Positions 41,416-44,182 of a DNA stretch of 44,182 nucleotides are shown in pieces. Within the stretch, counting starts at the first letter, position 1. Each line of letters opens with the position of its first letter. Origin of the DNA: Chara braunii (taxonomy: Eukaryota; Streptophyta; Charophyceae; Charales; Characeae); NCBI GenBank assembly GCA_003427395.1, contig BFEA01000014.1, forward strand, positions 5,101,260-5,145,441, given 5' to 3'. Below the pieces are notes generated by a model. It was not told the DNA's origin, did not search any database, and worked only from the letters and a program-made list of their open reading frames with translations. Position numbers and translations under genes: made by a program.

Positions 41416-42010
41416 GTTGCAAAGAAGCAGTAGTGAGCTATTTTAGGCAGGAACTAGAAGTGAGAATAGCTGTAGGACCAGGGGACGAACCTGATGCTCG
41501 GTTCTAGTCGTGTAGGACCAGGGGAGAATAGCTGTTCTTGGAAGGGGAAGGAGCATTAAATAAGGCAGGACGATGTCCAAGCTGCTGATAGGCAGCTGAG
41601 TGGGAAATTAATGGGTAGGGAATGATAGGACTTAGGAAAGTTGGGCTGACAATGGATAGGATGGATAGCCGGGAAATAAATAGTTAGTAGATCATGGTGC
41701 TTTCTGTTACCTATTTGGCCTTGCAGACCCGAGGTTATCGTTTGTTTGGTGGTTGCATTGTTGGTTTGTTCAGCTTTTTGGCCTTGTGGATTGGTTTGTT
41801 CCTAGGGTTGGACGTTGTCAGGGCAGCGGTCTAAATTTGGCCATATTCTGCTCTTTGACTAATCGACCAACGCCTACACCTAACCTGGGTAATGGTCCCA
41901 GACTTTGGCTACCGGGTTGTTTGTGGAGGGATTCCCGGCCTCCGTTGGTGTGGTATTAAACCACTAGTCGAGCATGGCCTTCCTTTTTGGAAAAAAGAAA
42001 AAACATCTAT
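41416..42010 (+). other. 3' UTR of LINE copy 2
   Basis: GTAGGACCAGGGGA...GAATAGCTG words are duplicated at about 41472 and 41512. CCTGGGTAATGGTCCCAGAC (41896) resembles the pre-tail segments at 14853, 21693 and 33871. The TATGGGACGCTGG tail of copy 1 is not found here. No gene is present. Confidence 0.55.
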
Positions 42011-42239
42011 ACAAGTCGGGAAGCGGGCCCTACTGCCATGTTTTGTTCTATTGCCTTGGACACTGGACCCCATTGTAATTAATAGTAAGGTCGTCGCTGA
42101 ACTGCAGAACATTCTTCATGCATTTGGACGCCTAGTGGACCCCATGCGCTCGGACGAATCCAACATTTTGAATATAATGTATCCGTTCTGGAAAGTGTCG
42201 GAAAAATGCATGTGGAGTGTTGTGTAGTGGACCGAGGCC

Positions 42240-42370
42240 CTAGACCCTCTGCTTTTTTTTTTTTTTTTTTTTCTAAATTTGATTTATACATCCATTCCCA
42301 GGCGGGTTCGAGCCCAGGTCAGCATTTCTACAGGTCGTGGGAGTGCCAATTCAGGTAGGCCCGCACGGTA
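42240..42370 (-). repeat. tRNA-like sequence beside poly(T)
   Basis: The minus strand has GCCTACCTGAATTGGCACTC, GACCTGTAGAAATGCTGACC and TGGGCTCGAACCC (B-box). The middle part resembles GAACTGTTGAAATACAG of the other tRNA-derived copies. It is followed on the minus strand by an A-run (42252-42272), consistent with a SINE. Confidence 0.5.
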
Positions 42371-42564
42371 CTACCGCCTTTTACTTTTCCCGGTTTTCCG
42401 TTCCCCAGCGCAGCGCAGCACAGCACAGCACACCGCACCGCAGACGGCCGGTACATAGAACAAGGGAGATTTGGAGATGGACAGGGCGGGCGCCAAGGAG
42501 GTAAACGACACCTCCGTGCGCGCTTCAGCGCTGCAAGTGTGAAACGATTATGGTGTTTGTTTTT

Positions 42565-42650
<86 letters not shown>
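42565..42650. repeat. (GT)n(GA)n compound microsatellite
   Basis: About 24 bp of TG repeats pass directly into about 62 bp of GA repeats. Confidence 0.97.
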
Positions 42651-42653
<3 letters not shown>

Positions 42654-42655
42654 GC

Positions 42656-43203
42656 GCGTTTAGAAAACGTGTTTGCAATTCTTCTTTTTGTCAAGGTGTT
42701 TGCAAAATTTGGAGAAAATGTTTTCAGATTTAGAAAACGTGTTTGCACATTTAGAGAACTTGTTTGCAGATTTGAAAACGTGTTTGCACATGTAGAGAAC
42801 TTGTTTGCAGATTTGAAAACGTGTTTTTACAAATTGAGGGAACTTGCTTGCAAATTTGAAAAACGTGTTTTGCAAATTGAGGGAACTTGTTTGCAGATTT
42901 GAAAAACGTGTTTGCAGTGGCACACTTCCACTTTTAGAAAGCTTGTTTGCAGATTTTGTGAACAAAGGCGTGTTTGCACGATCCACCCATTTAGAAAAAA
43001 AAAAACGTTTCTGTGTAAATTTAAAATTTAGAGTGTACCTCTTTGCGCATGTAGAAACGTGTTTGCACACTTCACGTTTCGAGAAAAAGCTTTGTGTTGC
43101 AGATTTGGAAAAGGAAAGACGTGGTCTCGCGTTTGCAGATTTCAGACAGGAAAAAAACGTGTTTGCACATTTCAGACAGAAAAAACGTGTTTGCACATTT
43201 CGA
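42656..43203. repeat. Minisatellite of ~22-bp AACGTGTTTGCA units
   Basis: Degenerate units alternate GAAAACGTGTTTGCACATTT and AGAACTTGTTTGCAGATTT (higher-order period about 45 bp) and decay toward the right. The long frames on both strands here (Phe/Cys/Lys-rich) are translations of the repeat, so I do not call them genes. Confidence 0.9.
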
Positions 43204-43475
43204 TCGCCGGAGTTAATTTGAGGCCGAGGCATACTCCCAAGCAGGAAGATCGTGAATGTATCCAAATTTTGTGGGGAGATGCAGACAACGTAATGCTACG
43301 GTAGTGTGTGGGAATGTCACTCAGGGTGTAGGTCAGTACCCCATCTCTGTCTTACCCCTGTTGGGGCGGGGGGCAACATGCAGTCCCTTAATTGTGAGGT
43401 AGCTATGCTTGCAGGGGTCCCCTCGATATAGCCTTAGGAGAAGTGGTAGGTAGGTAGGTAGGTACGTACTGAAAG

Positions 43476-43530
<55 letters not shown>

Positions 43531-44182
43531 TAATGAGAGAGGAATGTAGTGTAGTTTTATGATTTATGAAAATAGAATTTGCCCAATTTGGGCGAAAAAC
43601 GAGTAGTGAACACTGGTAAGGAAAATCCAAGACGGGAGGGCGAGGCACGGGGGAGGGGCGCGCGGGCAAACGGCAGGGGGATGGGGGGGGAGGTGCGGGC
43701 GGGGGCAAGGGGACCAGGGTGGAGGGAGAAGCAGGGCCCCTGGTAGTTGCACCGCTGCGCCATTCGCCGACATTACGAATGCATTTGGACGTGGAATTTG
43801 TCAAGATGCATTCACAATCTTGACGGAGGGCGAGTCGTGCAACTATGCCCGAAGGGAGACAGAGGAGAATAGGGAGGAAAGCGAGAAAGAGAAAGGGAAA
43901 AGAAAACGAGAAAAAAAAAGAAAAAACTAGAAAAGGAAAAAAGGTAGAACAGCACGAGGCCGTGCTCACAGGAGGACTTTCCGGAATGATGATGTATCTG
44001 ACCGCTTTTACGGTCAGGCTTTTTGGATGTACCTGACCGCAGTTACGTCGAGAGATACTCTTTGGAAACGTCCCACCTTGAGTGAGTATGCCCTGAGAGG
44101 AGGAAGGAGGATAGTGACAAGCACAGGAATAGTCTTAACTGTCCTTCTTGTTTTCCCTTTTTTTTTTTTTTTTTTTTTTTTT
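43204..44182. other. No recognisable gene; poly(T) runs and GA-rich tract
   Basis: About 50 T at 43481-43529, a purine-rich tract at 43845-43955, facing TTACGGTCAGG and CCTGACCG words at 44009-44040, and a T-run that reaches the window end (44157-44182). GAGTGAGTATGCCC near 44079 matches the end of the 34039-34175 MITE. Confidence 0.6.

Larger units (their letters stand above)
34940..42010 (+). mobile_element. L1-type LINE copy 2, near full length
   Basis: It contains ORF1 (34967-36652), two small ORFs (36675-37189), ORF2 (37186-41415) and about 600 bp of 3' UTR ending near an A-rich stretch (41992-42004). It differs clearly in protein sequence from copy 1 and so represents a second family of the same clade. 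The exact 5' boundary is not visible. Decay is mostly by point stops, with two obvious frameshifts in ORF2. Confidence 0.8.

Noticed and set aside
42660-43265. 201-codon minus-strand frame and 77/125-codon plus-strand frames
   Set aside because: They translate the ~22-bp minisatellite; repetitive FKSANxF/FADLK patterns follow the DNA repeat.

Overview
The window looks like gene-poor nuclear DNA from a green-lineage (streptophyte) eukaryote. The one host gene I recognise is a plant-type 2-phosphoglycerate-kinase-like P-loop protein. It is split by a canonical GT-AG intron of about 5.4 kb that is packed with repeats. Almost everything else is decayed mobile DNA: L1-type LINEs with CCHC ORF1 and zinc-finger ORF2 ends, a PIF/Harbinger transposase, MITEs, tRNA-derived elements, U6 snRNA retro-copies, long poly(T/A) runs and microsatellites. 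A charophyte such as Chara would fit the bloated introns, but that is a guess. No bacterial or organellar genes were seen.

Layout. 1-684: upstream DNA with a duplicated 60-bp block and a 20-bp palindrome. 685-750 and 6131-7843: two exons of the kinase-like gene; its intron holds a pogo-like MITE, a long foldback, duplicated poly(T) units and several minus-strand tRNA-like sequences. 7844-9440: TCC/TCT microsatellites and unassigned DNA. 9440-12200: tRNA-like sequences, two TSD-bearing MITEs, other inverted-repeat elements and a (CT)n run. 12430-15611: four clear U6-like pseudogenes (a fifth is doubtful) and a LINE 3' remnant. 15741-18455: MITEs, including one nested inside another. 18740-22430: dispersed repeats, an ATC-rich tract and a noncoding A-tailed element. 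22435-24002: 53-bp tandem repeats followed by a broken Harbinger transposase. 24085-28477: 5'-truncated LINE copy 1. 28530-28949: a Tourist-like MITE with a TAA duplication. 29010-34003: a LINE tail, a minus-strand LINE remnant, AT-rich DNA and a second noncoding A-tailed element. 34940-42010: near-full-length LINE copy 2. 42240-44182: a tRNA-like sequence, GT/GA microsatellites, a 540-bp minisatellite and poly(T).

How the parts relate. LINE copy 1, two longer noncoding elements and two short fragments end in a common tail of about 75 bp (TATGGGACGCTGG...GCTCC...GGAGC), mostly followed by poly(A). This suggests that one LINE reverse transcriptase mobilised several templates. The U6 copies with A-tails fit the same machinery. 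Six MITEs have GGG- or AGG-starting termini, and four of them have intact 3-bp target duplications. They fit PIF/Harbinger mobilisation, and a dead transposase of that family lies in the same window. The most unusual coding arrangement is in LINE copy 2, where two small ORFs between ORF1 and ORF2 are linked to each other and to ORF2 by two successive ATGA stop/start overlaps.
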